From positions 1 through 64,000 of the forward strand of contig NZ_SZUU01000002.1 of assembly GCF_019583405.1 (NCBI RefSeq): 64,000 nucleotides of DNA, in the 5' to 3' direction. Positions 52,188-60,425 of this stretch are shown in pieces (position 1 is the stretch's first letter; the number at the start of each line of letters is the position of its first letter). The notes beneath the pieces are model-generated. The model saw only the letters and a list, made by a program, of their open reading frames with translations. It did not search any database and was not told where the DNA came from. This DNA is from Bacteroides fragilis (GTDB lineage Bacteria > Bacteroidota > Bacteroidia > Bacteroidales > Bacteroidaceae). A program made the position numbers and the translations under genes.

Positions 52188-52524
52188 ATGGAAGTAAAAG
52201 CTAAATTCAAGGTTGTATATTCAAAGGAGGCAGACGATTTTCTGAATCACTTACCCTCAAAGGATCATCTACAACATTGCCAAAGCGAAGTTTGTGATTG
52301 ACCCCGAACTCTTTAAAAAATTAGATGATACGGACATTTGGGAGTTCAGGACATTCTATAAGAAAGTAAAATACAGGCTGCTGGCCTTTTGGGACAAAGA
52401 TAGCGGCGCAGACACGTTGGTGATTGCCACGCATGGATTTATCAAGAAGACTCAAAAGACACCGCCCAAAGAAACAGCCAAAGCCGAAGAGATCAGAAAA
52501 GCATATTTTAACTCAAAAAAATAA
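52188..52524 (+). pseudogene. HigB/RelE-type toxin, frameshifted
   Basis: The gene starts MEVKAKFKVVYSKEADDFLN and its frame then becomes nonsense (stop at 52299-52301). Starting near 52260 the +1 frame reads RIIYNIAKAKFVIDPELFKK, continues through DIWEFRTFYKKVKYRLLAFW (the Y-R-L-L-A-F core of RelE-type toxins) and ends EIRKAYFNSKK. The two parts together give a normal 110-115-residue toxin. A small deletion after the codons for LPSK fits the change. The internal ATG at 52294 could express only the C-terminal 76 residues. The antitoxin follows at 52530. Confidence 0.8.
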
Positions 52525-52529
52525 AGCGT

Positions 52530-52844
52530 ATGGAAACAATGAAGTTTTATACAGAAGAAGAAATATTAGATAGGCACATAGGAGAAAAAGACACTCCCAA
52601 GAGAGATAAGTTTGAAGCGGACCTGCATTCGTTTCTGATTGGCGAAGCGATCAAACAAGCCCGGCAATCCAAGAATCTGACCCAAGAGGAATTAGGCAAC
52701 TTGATCGGGGTACAAAGAGCGCAGATCTCCCGGATCGAGAACGGGAAGAACCTGACTTTTTCTACCATTTCCAGAGTTTTCAAGGCTATGGGAATAAGCG
52801 CTAAACTTAAAATTGGCAATTTAGGAAAAGTCGCTTTGTGGTAA
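52530..52844 (+). CDS. higA: HigA-like antitoxin, XRE family
   Basis: A 104-residue protein with a helix-turn-helix domain: AIKQARQSKNLTQEELGNLI then GVQRAQISRIENGKNLTFST (XRE signature, E-N-G-K-N). The N-terminal 45 residues contain the antitoxin part (ILDRHIGEKDTPKRDKFEAD). It follows the toxin gene by 5 bp. Intact and in a healthy codon context, while its toxin is frameshifted; possibly maintained as an orphan regulator. Confidence 0.85.
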   Translation: METMKFYTEEEILDRHIGEKDTPKRDKFEADLHSFLIGEAIKQARQSKNLTQEELGNLIGVQRAQISRIENGKNLTFSTISRVFKAMGISAKLKIGNLGKVALW

Positions 52845-53171
52845 CCCGGATATAAAAAAGAATAGGCTATATAAAACCGTATAGGCTATTTTTGTATAAT
52901 CAGTTCCTTCTTGCTTGCTTCTAACGCCTCTTCTCTTTCCGGTCTCTCGCCATCAAATGATACCATTTCTCTAAATCCGGAACCCCTACAGTTCCTAATG
53001 AAACGCATCACGGAAACAGGTGTGTAATTTATCCGGAAACAGGTAAATTTACCGCTGAATATTACCGGGAAACAGGCTTTTTATTAAAATCGAGGTAATG
53101 TTGCCTCAATTTACCCTCCACTTGCGGACCACTCCTCAGGCAATCACTATTGTCATAAATTACAGATAAGG
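52845..53171. other. 327-bp region with three short direct repeats and a possible 40-aa ORF
   Basis: It contains three copies of GGAAACAGG (in 53011-53020, 53033-53043 and 53066-53076) at 22-33-bp spacing, and no larger gene. On the minus strand a 40-residue frame (52886-53008) reads MRFIRNCRGSGFREMVSFDG then ERPEREEALEASKKELIIQK; it could be a small gene or a remnant of a larger one. I rate it weak. Confidence 0.3.
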
Positions 53172-53387
53172 TCACTTCCTGCCACTACGGGCACGCAGAA
53201 GCCTTCCGACCTTTATGATAGCCCTGGACGTAGTATGCACCGACGTCTCTCTCCACCGGACATTCCAGAGCGTATGGTAGCCGGCTCCGACCTGTTCCGC
53301 GCTCAGGTGGTCATAAATGGCGGCGATGCTGCCGAAAAAATAGTATTTTTTCTCAAAGACGAGATATACGTAAACCACTTTATCCAT
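53172..53387 (-). CDS. Small hypothetical protein (71 aa)
   Basis: A 71-residue protein: MDKVVYVYLVFEKKYYFFGS then IAAIYDHLSAEQVGAGYHTL, WNVRWRETSVHTTSRAIIKV, and a basic tail GRLLRARSGRK. The beta-rich aromatic N-terminus and the basic C-terminus look like a genuine small protein of the type seen often in Bacteroides accessory regions; no family is assigned. It has no clear promoter. Confidence 0.45.
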   Translation of the reverse strand: MDKVVYVYLVFEKKYYFFGSIAAIYDHLSAEQVGAGYHTLWNVRWRETSVHTTSRAIIKVGRLLRARSGRK

Positions 53388-53724
53388 TTTATCCGTTATT
53401 TATTCCGCGCATATATGCAAGAAACGGTTTTGATCTTACAGGTGTCCGGATCTTTTCTCCAATGAGGCACTAAATCTCACATACTTGATATGTTGTAGAA
53501 ATTGTATACCCAACGCCAACTTACGAATTCATCAACAAAAATCCCCCAATAAACCCATATTTCCGGGCTGCGAGGTGATAAATTACAATAAACTGGCAAT
53601 AAATTCTTATCTTTATCACAGCATAAAGAGAGATTTTGAACTATCTTTGTGGTAGAATAGATTAGCAAACAAGCAGATCTATATAGTAAATCATATATTA
53701 ACTACTTAAAAATCAAAAGAGAAT
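53388..53724. other. 337-bp intergenic region upstream of the DUF4494 gene
   Basis: No gene is supported. TATCTTTG at 53642-53649 is an exact Bacteroides -7 element 76 bp upstream of the DUF4494 ATG; the matching -33 position is not TTTG, so the promoter is tentative. Confidence 0.4.
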
Positions 53725-54189
53725 ATGTCAATGCATACTTGGTTTGAGTGTAAGATCCGTTACGAGAAATTGATGGAAAACGGAATGAACAAGAAAGTTA
53801 CTGAACCTTATCTCGTAGATGCACTCAGCTTTACAGAAGCAGAAGCACGCATTATTGAGGAGATGACTCCGTTCATTACAGGAGAATTTACCGTATCGGA
53901 CATCAAACGAGCCAACTATAGTGAACTTTTCCCCAGCGAAGAAGAAGCTGCTGACCGCTGGTTTAAGTGTAAACTGATTTTTATCACACTGGACGAAAAA
54001 AGTGGTGCTGAGAAAAAAACGTCGACACAAGTTTTGGTACAGGCAGCCGACCTGCGCGATGCTGTAAAAAAGCTGGACGAAGGCATGAAAGGTACAATGG
54101 CTGATTATCAGATCGGTTCTGTTGCTGAAACAGCAATTATGGATGTATATCCGTATAGTTCTGAGCCTAATGATAAACCGGAAGTATAA
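53725..54189 (+). CDS. DUF4494 domain protein
   Basis: A 154-residue protein of the DUF4494 family, restricted to Bacteroidetes. Features are WFECKIRYEKLMENGMNKKV, TEPYLVDALSFTEAEARIIE, FTVSDIKRANYSELFPSEEE and KWFKCKLIFITLDE-like segments. Cytoplasmic, no membrane segments; function unknown. In this lineage it is usually followed by YggS. The palindromic repeat at 54211-54310 separates it from yggS. Confidence 0.85.
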   Translation: MSMHTWFECKIRYEKLMENGMNKKVTEPYLVDALSFTEAEARIIEEMTPFITGEFTVSDIKRANYSELFPSEEEAADRWFKCKLIFITLDEKSGAEKKTSTQVLVQAADLRDAVKKLDEGMKGTMADYQIGSVAETAIMDVYPYSSEPNDKPEV

Positions 54190-54210
54190 TATTATATAAG
54201 GAAATGAACT

Positions 54211-54310
54211 AAGTTCACCACAGATTGACACAGATTAACACAGATGTTTTAATCTAATTTTCAATGAAATAAAAAATTATCAATCTGTGAAAATCCGTGT
54301 AATCTGTGGT
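54211..54310. repeat. Dispersed palindromic repeat, copy B, with flanking 10-bp direct repeats
   Basis: The 100-bp interval opens with TTCACCACAGATT (54214-54226) and closes with AATCTGTGGTGAA (54301-54313), a 13-bp outer inverted repeat, with further imperfect pairing inside. It is immediately bordered by GAAATGAACT at 54201-54210 and again at 54311-54320. Such a flank looks like a target-site duplication of a small non-autonomous element, although the right copy shares its first three bases (GAA) with the end of the outer arm. The element has the same arms as copy A at 50311-50404. Confidence 0.75.
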
Positions 54311-54335
54311 GAAATGAACTCAAAACAGTATAAAA

Positions 54336-55004
54336 ATGAATGTTACTGATAACTTAAAGCAGGTCCTGGCCGAATTGCCATCCGGCGTTCGACTGGTTGC
54401 AGTCTCGAAATTCCATCCGAACGAAACCATTGAAGAAGCCTATCGCGCGGGACAGAGAATTTTCGGAGAAAGCAAAGTACAGGAGATGACAGGCAAGTAT
54501 GAAAGCCTGCCCAAGGACATTGAGTGGCATTTTATCGGGCACTTGCAGACCAACAAGATCAAGTATATGGCGCCTTATGTGTCCATGATCCATGGAATCG
54601 ACTCGTACAAGTTGTTAGCGGAAGTAAATAAACAAGCTATCAAAGCAGGAAGAGTCATTCGCTGTTTGCTGCAAATACATATTGCCCAGGAAGAGACCAA
54701 GTTTGGTTTCAGTTTTGACGAATGCAAGGAGATGTTGAATGCCGCCGAATGGAAAGCATTGGCAAACATACAGATATGCGGACTGATGGGAATGGCTACC
54801 AACACAGATTCGAAAGAACAAATCGAACGGGAATTCCGTTCTTTAAATTGTTTCTTCCACGAAGTGAAAAAACAATATTTTGCTGACGAACCGACTTTTT
54901 GCGAACTCTCAATGGGGATGTCCCACGATTATCACCTCGCCATTGCAGAAGGCAGCACGCTGGTAAGAGTAGGAAGTAAAATTTTCGGGGAAAGAGTTTA
55001 TTAA
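54336..55004 (+). CDS. yggS: YggS-family PLP homeostasis protein
   Basis: A 222-residue PLP-binding protein of the YggS/PLPBP family, thought to buffer pyridoxal phosphate. Lys in LVAVSKFHPN binds PLP; the FGESKVQEM and DIEWHFIGHLQTNKIKYM motifs and the C-terminal SMGMSHDYHLAIAEGSTLVRVGS (S-M-G-M-S) are diagnostic. It follows the palindromic repeat and precedes the dihydroorotate-dehydrogenase-like gene by 54 bp. Confidence 0.92.
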   Translation: MNVTDNLKQVLAELPSGVRLVAVSKFHPNETIEEAYRAGQRIFGESKVQEMTGKYESLPKDIEWHFIGHLQTNKIKYMAPYVSMIHGIDSYKLLAEVNKQAIKAGRVIRCLLQIHIAQEETKFGFSFDECKEMLNAAEWKALANIQICGLMGMATNTDSKEQIEREFRSLNCFFHEVKKQYFADEPTFCELSMGMSHDYHLAIAEGSTLVRVGSKIFGERVY

Positions 55005-55058
55005 TAATTGAAACAATGAAACAGAAAATTCATTGAAAAACCATTAACAATAATTACC

Positions 55059-56033
55059 ATGGCCGACTTAAAAACAACCTTTGCGGGATTGACTTTAAAA
55101 AATCCTGTTATCATCAGTAGTTCGGGACTCACTAACAGCGCTGCTAAAAACGCTAAGCTGGAAGCAGCCGGTGCAGGAGCTATTGTCCTGAAATCACTGT
55201 TCGAAGAGCAAATTATGCTGGAAGCTGACCGCCTGAGAAACCCGTCTTATTATCCGGAAGGAAGTGACTATCTGGCTGAATATATCCGCAATCATAAACT
55301 GGCTGAATATCTGGAACTGATTAAAGAAAGCAAAAAGGCCTGCACCATTCCTGTCATTGCAAGTATAAACTGCTATACCGATGCTGAATGGATAGACTTC
55401 GCCAAACAAATAGAAGAAGCCGGTGCAGACGCGCTGGAAATCAACATTCTTGCTTTGCAATCGGACGTCCAATATAAATATGGTTCATTTGAACAGCGTC
55501 ACATCGATATCTTAAGCCATATAAAGAAAACGATTCGTATTCCGGTTATTATGAAGTTGGGCAGTAACTTTACGAATCCGGTAGCTCTGATCGATCAACT
55601 ATATGCCAACGGTGCAGCGGCAGTTGTTCTCTTCAACCGTTTCTACCAACCGGATATTGACGTAGAGAAAATGGAGCATACTTCAGGAGACGTGTTCAGC
55701 AACGCATCCGACCTTTCGGCAACCCTGCGTTGGATAGGCATTTCTTCATCATTGGTTACTAAAATAGATTATGCCGCTTCGGGAGGTATTCATAAACCGG
55801 ACGCAATCGTAAAAGCCATTTTAGCCGGAGCATCTGCCATAGAGGTATGCAGTGCCATTTATCAGAACACCAACTTGTTTATAGGAGAAATGAACCGTTT
55901 CCTGGGTGCATGGATGGAAAGAAAAGGCTTCAAACACATCTCGCAATTCAAAGGTAAATTGAACGCCAAAGATGTAGAAGGCATCAATATGTTTGAACGT
56001 ACCCAATTCCTGAAATATTTTTCTGAGAAATAA
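55059..56033 (+). CDS. Dihydroorotate dehydrogenase-like FMN protein
   Basis: A 324-residue TIM-barrel flavoprotein resembling class 1 dihydroorotate dehydrogenases: TFAGLTLKNPVIISSSGLTN at the N-terminus, AGADALEINILAL, RIPVIMKLGSNFTNPVALID and ASGGIHKPDAIVKAILAGAS (phosphate-binding loop). The catalytic loop and substrate pocket are atypical, so it may be a PyrD-like protein with another substrate. A terminator follows at 56050-56087. Confidence 0.85.
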   Translation: MADLKTTFAGLTLKNPVIISSSGLTNSAAKNAKLEAAGAGAIVLKSLFEEQIMLEADRLRNPSYYPEGSDYLAEYIRNHKLAEYLELIKESKKACTIPVIASINCYTDAEWIDFAKQIEEAGADALEINILALQSDVQYKYGSFEQRHIDILSHIKKTIRIPVIMKLGSNFTNPVALIDQLYANGAAAVVLFNRFYQPDIDVEKMEHTSGDVFSNASDLSATLRWIGISSSLVTKIDYAASGGIHKPDAIVKAILAGASAIEVCSAIYQNTNLFIGEMNRFLGAWMERKGFKHISQFKGKLNAKDVEGINMFERTQFLKYFSEK

Positions 56034-56049
56034 AGATAATAACGATGAA

Positions 56050-56087
56050 CGGTGAACAAGCTTCACAGCTTGCTCACCGCTCTTTTT
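56050..56087 (+). terminator. Terminator after the dihydroorotate-dehydrogenase-like gene
   Basis: CGGTGAACAAGCT (56050-56062) pairs with AGCTTGCTCACCG (56067-56079) with 12 of 13 matches and a 4-nt loop, followed by TCTTTTT. It also lies 9 bp from the stop of the convergent minus-strand gene. Confidence 0.85.
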
Positions 56088-56095
56088 AATCCACA

Positions 56096-56572
56096 TTAGA
56101 CACCCCCGCAGGCATTTTTCTTCACTTCGACAGTCACTTCTTTCTCCCTTCCCTCTGCTTTGACGGTATATTTACCTTCCGGCAAATCTATAATCTTACT
56201 ATCGCCACTTACCTTAAAGCCGACCGCATTGGCACCGGTTCCTGTAATAGTCAGTTTGTCAGGAGAGAACAGACCGTTTCTATCCTTATAGGTAGCAATC
56301 AATTGCGCTGTTTCTTTACCATTTTCAATAAACAGCAAGTCGCTGTTCACTTCCAGTGTACCGTCAGGATCGGAAACATCCAGTGAATTACCCAGCAATT
56401 CCAGGATTTTAGAAAGACCTGCGGGCATACTGTCCTGTCCGGCTTTTACAGCCACGTCCATAGTATACTCTACACTGTATTTAGAATCGGAAGTCGCTTT
56501 AGAGTCCTTTTTCGATGAATAGCTTGCGTTCATATCGGCATTCATCTTGAGTTTGGTTAAATTCTCTTTCAT
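56096..56572 (-). CDS. Unknown 158-aa acidic protein
   Basis: A 158-residue soluble protein. The N-terminal 55 residues are Ser/Lys-rich without a signal peptide (NADMNASYSSKKDSKATSDS). The rest is beta-rich and acidic: SKYSVEYTMDVAVKAGQDSM, GTLEVNSDLLFIENGKETAQ, LITYKDR-like and TITGTGANAVGFKVSGDSK, finishing EVTVEVKKNACGGV. The pattern looks like an Ig-like or small beta-sandwich domain. No family recognised and no clear link with its neighbours. Confidence 0.7.
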   Translation of the reverse strand: MKENLTKLKMNADMNASYSSKKDSKATSDSKYSVEYTMDVAVKAGQDSMPAGLSKILELLGNSLDVSDPDGTLEVNSDLLFIENGKETAQLIATYKDRNGLFSPDKLTITGTGANAVGFKVSGDSKIIDLPEGKYTVKAEGREKEVTVEVKKNACGGV

Positions 56573-56904
56573 AAATTATTTATTGTTAGTTCCTATATTT
56601 AAAAATGGTTGAGATAAAATCTTAAGAAGGTTTACGTAACTAACCAAGTCTTTCTTTATTTGAAGTGACTAAATTAATAATAAAGACGTATCAGGCAGAT
56701 CCAACGGAAACCAATAGACAATATATGAAGAAAGTACTGAACTCACAAGAAAGAAAGCGGAAATATGATTTGCCCAAAAGCGTAAAAGGCATATTTAATA
56801 AGATCGTGAAGTAGCGAAAAGCATGAATACATAAAAAAATCCGAAACTATAGATTCAACTATAACTTCGGATTATATAAATAAGATCAGGATATTCCTAT
56901 ACGA
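56573..56904. other. 332-bp interval with a terminator and a possible small ORF
   Basis: A + strand frame of 49 codons (GTG at 56665 or ATG at 56725, to the TAG at 56812-56814) ends NSQERKRKYDLPKSVKGIFN and KIVK; it is basic and may be a small gene or remnant, low confidence. The rest is the terminator listed at 56833-56873. Confidence 0.35.
56833..56873 (-). terminator. Terminator of the PglF/CapD-like gene
   Basis: On the minus strand AATCCGAAGTTATAG pairs with CTATAGTTTCGGATT (13 of 15) with a 6-nt loop, followed by a 7-T run at the left end. Confidence 0.85.
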
Positions 56905-58809
56905 TCAATCTTTCTTATCCAACGCTTCAAAACAAGAGTTTTTGCTGACAAACTCAGGAACAATATCTTTCATGGCAGCTACGATCTTCATCTGATCATA
57001 GGTATAGCTTACATCGATTAACTTCTGGATTCTCTCTTTCACTTCGTCATAATCATACTCACGTACAGTAGCAATCATAATCTTTTCGTGATAAGTAGGT
57101 TTGGTCAGCTCCTTCACATTGAGCAACTCTTCGTACAGTTTCTCACCATGACGCAAACCGGTAAACTCAATTTTCACATCCGTACGTCCCGAAAGGCTGA
57201 TCATCCGTTTTGCCAGATCGACAATCTTAACCGGTTTACCCATATCGAAGATGTAGATTTCTCCACCATTACCCATACTTCCGGCTTCCAGTACCAGACG
57301 GCAAGCTTCTGGAATAGTCATGAAATAACGGATTATTTCGGGATGGGTCACTGTGACAGGCCCCCCACGCTGAATCTGATCGCGGAAACGGGGAATAACC
57401 GAACCGTTAGATCCTAATACATTGCCGAAACGAGTGGTAATGAACTGTACCGAACGTATGCCTTCCTTCTGTAATTTCTTGGCCAAGGACTGTACATAGA
57501 TCTCACAAATACGCTTTGAACAACCCATAACATTCGTCGGATTAACGGCTTTATCCGTAGAAATCATTACGAATTTCTCTGAACCGAATTTAACAGCCAG
57601 ATCGGCAAGCGTACGTGTACCCGATACATTAATTTGAATAGACTCCGATACATTGTCTTCCATCATCGGCACATGCTTATAGGCAGCCGCATGGAATATA
57701 TACTGAGGTTTGTACTCACGGAAAATGGCCTCCATACGAGTTGCGTTCGAAATATCAGCTACAATCGTTTCAGCATCAATGTCACGCCAACGATCCTGCA
57801 ATTCCAGACGAATGTCATGCAACGGAGTTTCGGCCTGGTCAATCAGGATCAACTTATATGGATTGAAAGAGGCGACCTGGCGCATGATTTCGCTACCAAT
57901 AGAACCGGCGGCTCCTGTAATCATTACGCGTTTACCTTCCAGGTGAGAAGCTATCTTATGGATGTCCACCTCAATCGGTTCGCGTTGCAAAAGGTCCTCA
58001 ATCTGTATTTCCTTCAACTGGGTTTTATTCAGTGCCTGCCCACCCCATTCACTCAAAGGGGGAGCAGTAAGCAACTTCACGTTATTGGAAAGCAGAGTAT
58101 CAATCATGTCTGATTTCTTCAGCTTTTCCATCTTAGCCGGAGAAACGATGATGGTATGCACATCACGGTCATTCATGTTTTCAATTAATGCTTCATCATT
58201 CGGGAAAACTTTCGCCCCCATCATCACCTTACCAATCAGTTCGGGTTCGTCGGCAATGAAACCACGAAGACGATAATGATTACGCAAATTGACACGCAGA
58301 GATTTGGCAATGTTTACTCCGGCTTCTTTAGCACCATAAATAAAGACGTTGGTCGTGTGGCTACCGTCAAAATTGAGTACTTCGAAGAACATCTTGACTA
58401 CAATACGCGAACAGGCCATCATAGCAAAATTGATCACATATGCCATAAACAGTACACTGATGGCACCGATCCGAATGCCCAGATAAGCATCCAGCAGAAG
58501 ACTCAGAATCATCAATACCCCATAGGAGACCGTAAGCGACACAAATATGCGCATAATGTCTACAAACGAAGAAAAGCGAAGCACATTTGAATAGGTACGG
58601 AATACCCGGAAGAAGATTAAGTTGGCCACTACCGTCCAAAGAATGGTCTTATCTATTGTCGACGAATCTAAGAAAATGCTGCGGAAGTCGTAACGAAGCG
58701 AGTAAGCGAGCAGGCAGGATGCGACGATAATAAATATGTCAATCAATAGAATAGTCCAAATGGGCAGTACCTTCGCGGAAAGATACCGATGAAAAAATTT
58801 CTGTTTCAT
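56905..58809 (-). CDS. UDP-N-acetylglucosamine 4,6-dehydratase, membrane-bound (PglF/CapD-like)
   Basis: A 634-residue protein. The N-terminal 150 residues contain four hydrophobic segments (IWTILLIDIFIIVASCLLAYS, TILWTVVANLIFFRVF, GVLMILSLLLDAYL, AVLFMAYVINFAMM-like). They are followed by a middle Rossmann-like domain and a C-terminal extended SDR with MITGAAGSIGSEIMRQV and STDKAVNPTNVMGCSKRICE, where M-G-C-S-K replaces YxxxK. This architecture is that of PglF/WbpM dehydratases that make UDP-4-keto-6-deoxy-GlcNAc. It lies outside the capsule operon but supplies the substrate for PglE-type aminotransferases such as the one at 27288-28418. In B. fragilis such chromosomal dehydratases serve several capsules (family knowledge). 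A CAAAGATA at 58839-58846 (TATCTTTG) is a candidate -7 element. Confidence 0.9.
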   Translation of the reverse strand: MKQKFFHRYLSAKVLPIWTILLIDIFIIVASCLLAYSLRYDFRSIFLDSSTIDKTILWTVVANLIFFRVFRTYSNVLRFSSFVDIMRIFVSLTVSYGVLMILSLLLDAYLGIRIGAISVLFMAYVINFAMMACSRIVVKMFFEVLNFDGSHTTNVFIYGAKEAGVNIAKSLRVNLRNHYRLRGFIADEPELIGKVMMGAKVFPNDEALIENMNDRDVHTIIVSPAKMEKLKKSDMIDTLLSNNVKLLTAPPLSEWGGQALNKTQLKEIQIEDLLQREPIEVDIHKIASHLEGKRVMITGAAGSIGSEIMRQVASFNPYKLILIDQAETPLHDIRLELQDRWRDIDAETIVADISNATRMEAIFREYKPQYIFHAAAYKHVPMMEDNVSESIQINVSGTRTLADLAVKFGSEKFVMISTDKAVNPTNVMGCSKRICEIYVQSLAKKLQKEGIRSVQFITTRFGNVLGSNGSVIPRFRDQIQRGGPVTVTHPEIIRYFMTIPEACRLVLEAGSMGNGGEIYIFDMGKPVKIVDLAKRMISLSGRTDVKIEFTGLRHGEKLYEELLNVKELTKPTYHEKIMIATVREYDYDEVKERIQKLIDVSYTYDQMKIVAAMKDIVPEFVSKNSCFEALDKKD

Positions 58810-58921
58810 TTGTTTTACAGTTTTTGTTTTAGGCGGTGCAAAGATACACTATTTTCACTAACACGTGAATTTTTATTTGACAAAATAAAGTTTTTAACAC
58901 AATAAAAGTAGAATAACAGTG

Positions 58922-58958
58922 CAAAAAGGGGGTGGAATCCTTTCCTCCCCCCCCTTCA
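58922..58958 (-). terminator. Terminator after phoH
   Basis: On the minus strand a G-rich arm (GGGGGAGG) and a C-rich arm (CCACCCCC) form a stem with one A-A mismatch and an 8-nt loop, followed by TTTTT. The C-tract (8 C at 58947-58954) is part of it. Confidence 0.6.
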
Positions 58959-58969
58959 AGATATAGATA

Positions 58970-60295
58970 TCACATTAGATTACTTGCCAATTCACTCAAT
59001 TCACTACGTTCGCCTTTCACCAAGTTGACATGTGCAAAGAGGTTCTGATCTTTCATGCGATCGATCATGTACACCAAGCCATTGGACTGACTATCCAAAT
59101 AAGGTTGGTCGATCTGCTGGATATCTCCCGTGAATACCATTTTGGTACCTTCTCCGGCACGGGTGATAATGGTTTTAATCTCGTGTGGAGTCAAATTTTG
59201 TGCTTCATCGATGATACAATAGGTCTCGCTCAGGCTTCTACCGCGAATGAATGCCAATGCCTCTATAACCAGTTGTTCACTCTTCTGCATATCTTCCAGC
59301 CGCTTCACTTCGGTAGAGTTAGAAGCAAATTGGCGTTTGATCACATTCAGGTTGTCGAACAGAGGTTGCATATAAGGAGCTACCTTTTCTGTTGCATCTC
59401 CCGGAAGGAATCCTAAATCTTTATTTGAAAGAGCCACGATAGGACGGGCCAACAGGATCTGCTTGTATTCCGTGAGTTTGCCCAAGGCTGCCGCCAGTGC
59501 AAGCAAGGTTTTACCTGTTCCGGCTTTACCTGTCAAAGCTACCAGTTTGATATCCGGATCGTTCAGAATTTCGAAAGCAAAACTCTGTTCCGCATTACGA
59601 GGTTCGATACCATAATTCTTGGTTTTATTCACTCGGCAAACCGTATGTGTAAAAGGATTGTAGCGGGCAAGCACACTGCTGCGATCGCTCTTCAGAATAA
59701 AACATTCGTTAGGGCGGATGATGTCTTTAAAGTCAAATTCACTGATATCCAACCCTTCTCTGGACGAATAAATACGGTCGATCAGATCCGGTTCTATATT
59801 TTCGAACACCTCGTTCGACTTTTCAAAAATATCGACATTCACTACCTTATCGGTTATGTAGTCCTCACAAAGTATCCCGATGGAACGGGCTTTCATCCGA
59901 AGGTTAACATCCTTGGTCACCAGAATATTTTTCATCTTCGGATATTTCCGGGCCAAAAATTCGGCCACGGCCAATATCTGATGATCCGGTTTACGAACCG
60001 GAAACGATTCATGTACTTTGGGAGCCTCCGAATCGCCAGTGACAATAAACAACTTACCCAACCCCTCACCTAAAGGGGCACCATGGGTAAACAGACTGTC
60101 GTCGGTTATCAAATCGAGTTCGCGTACAAACTCACGTGCATTGTAATTGATTTGTTCATTTCCCTTCTTGAACTTGTCCAATTCTTCCAAAACAACAATC
60201 GGAAGATAAATATCATTCTCCTGAAAATTCTTCAGGCAATTGTAGTCGTGAAGAATAACATTCGTGTCGAGCACAAAATTTTTCTTTGTTCCCAT
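58970..60295 (-). CDS. phoH: PhoH-family ATPase with PIN domain
   Basis: A 441-residue fusion: an N-terminal PIN-like nuclease domain (MGTKKNFVLDTNVILHDYN, then IVVLEELDKFKKGNEQINYN, catalytic Asp residues) followed by a PhoH ATPase domain, with Walker A in ALTGKAGTGKTLLALAAALG and Walker B in TYCIIDEAQNLTPHEIKTII. PIN-PhoH proteins are RNA helicase/nuclease-type enzymes with a role in RNA processing or stress. The order of domains and length are normal for the family. Transcribed leftward, separate from folC. Confidence 0.92.
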   Translation of the reverse strand: MGTKKNFVLDTNVILHDYNCLKNFQENDIYLPIVVLEELDKFKKGNEQINYNAREFVRELDLITDDSLFTHGAPLGEGLGKLFIVTGDSEAPKVHESFPVRKPDHQILAVAEFLARKYPKMKNILVTKDVNLRMKARSIGILCEDYITDKVVNVDIFEKSNEVFENIEPDLIDRIYSSREGLDISEFDFKDIIRPNECFILKSDRSSVLARYNPFTHTVCRVNKTKNYGIEPRNAEQSFAFEILNDPDIKLVALTGKAGTGKTLLALAAALGKLTEYKQILLARPIVALSNKDLGFLPGDATEKVAPYMQPLFDNLNVIKRQFASNSTEVKRLEDMQKSEQLVIEALAFIRGRSLSETYCIIDEAQNLTPHEIKTIITRAGEGTKMVFTGDIQQIDQPYLDSQSNGLVYMIDRMKDQNLFAHVNLVKGERSELSELASNLM

Positions 60296-60425
60296 GATTC
60301 GTTAGATTTAAATGTTGATATTTGCAATCAAAAAGACAATTGACCACCACTGTGATGAATTGTTGCAACTAAGATAACAAATAAAAAGGCAAACAAAGGA
60401 AGTTACCCGTTAAATATTATAAAAC

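Noticed and set aside
58947..58954. C8 tract as a phase-variable slippage site
   Set aside because: It lies in the phoH terminator stem outside any coding sequence, so slippage would not switch a gene.
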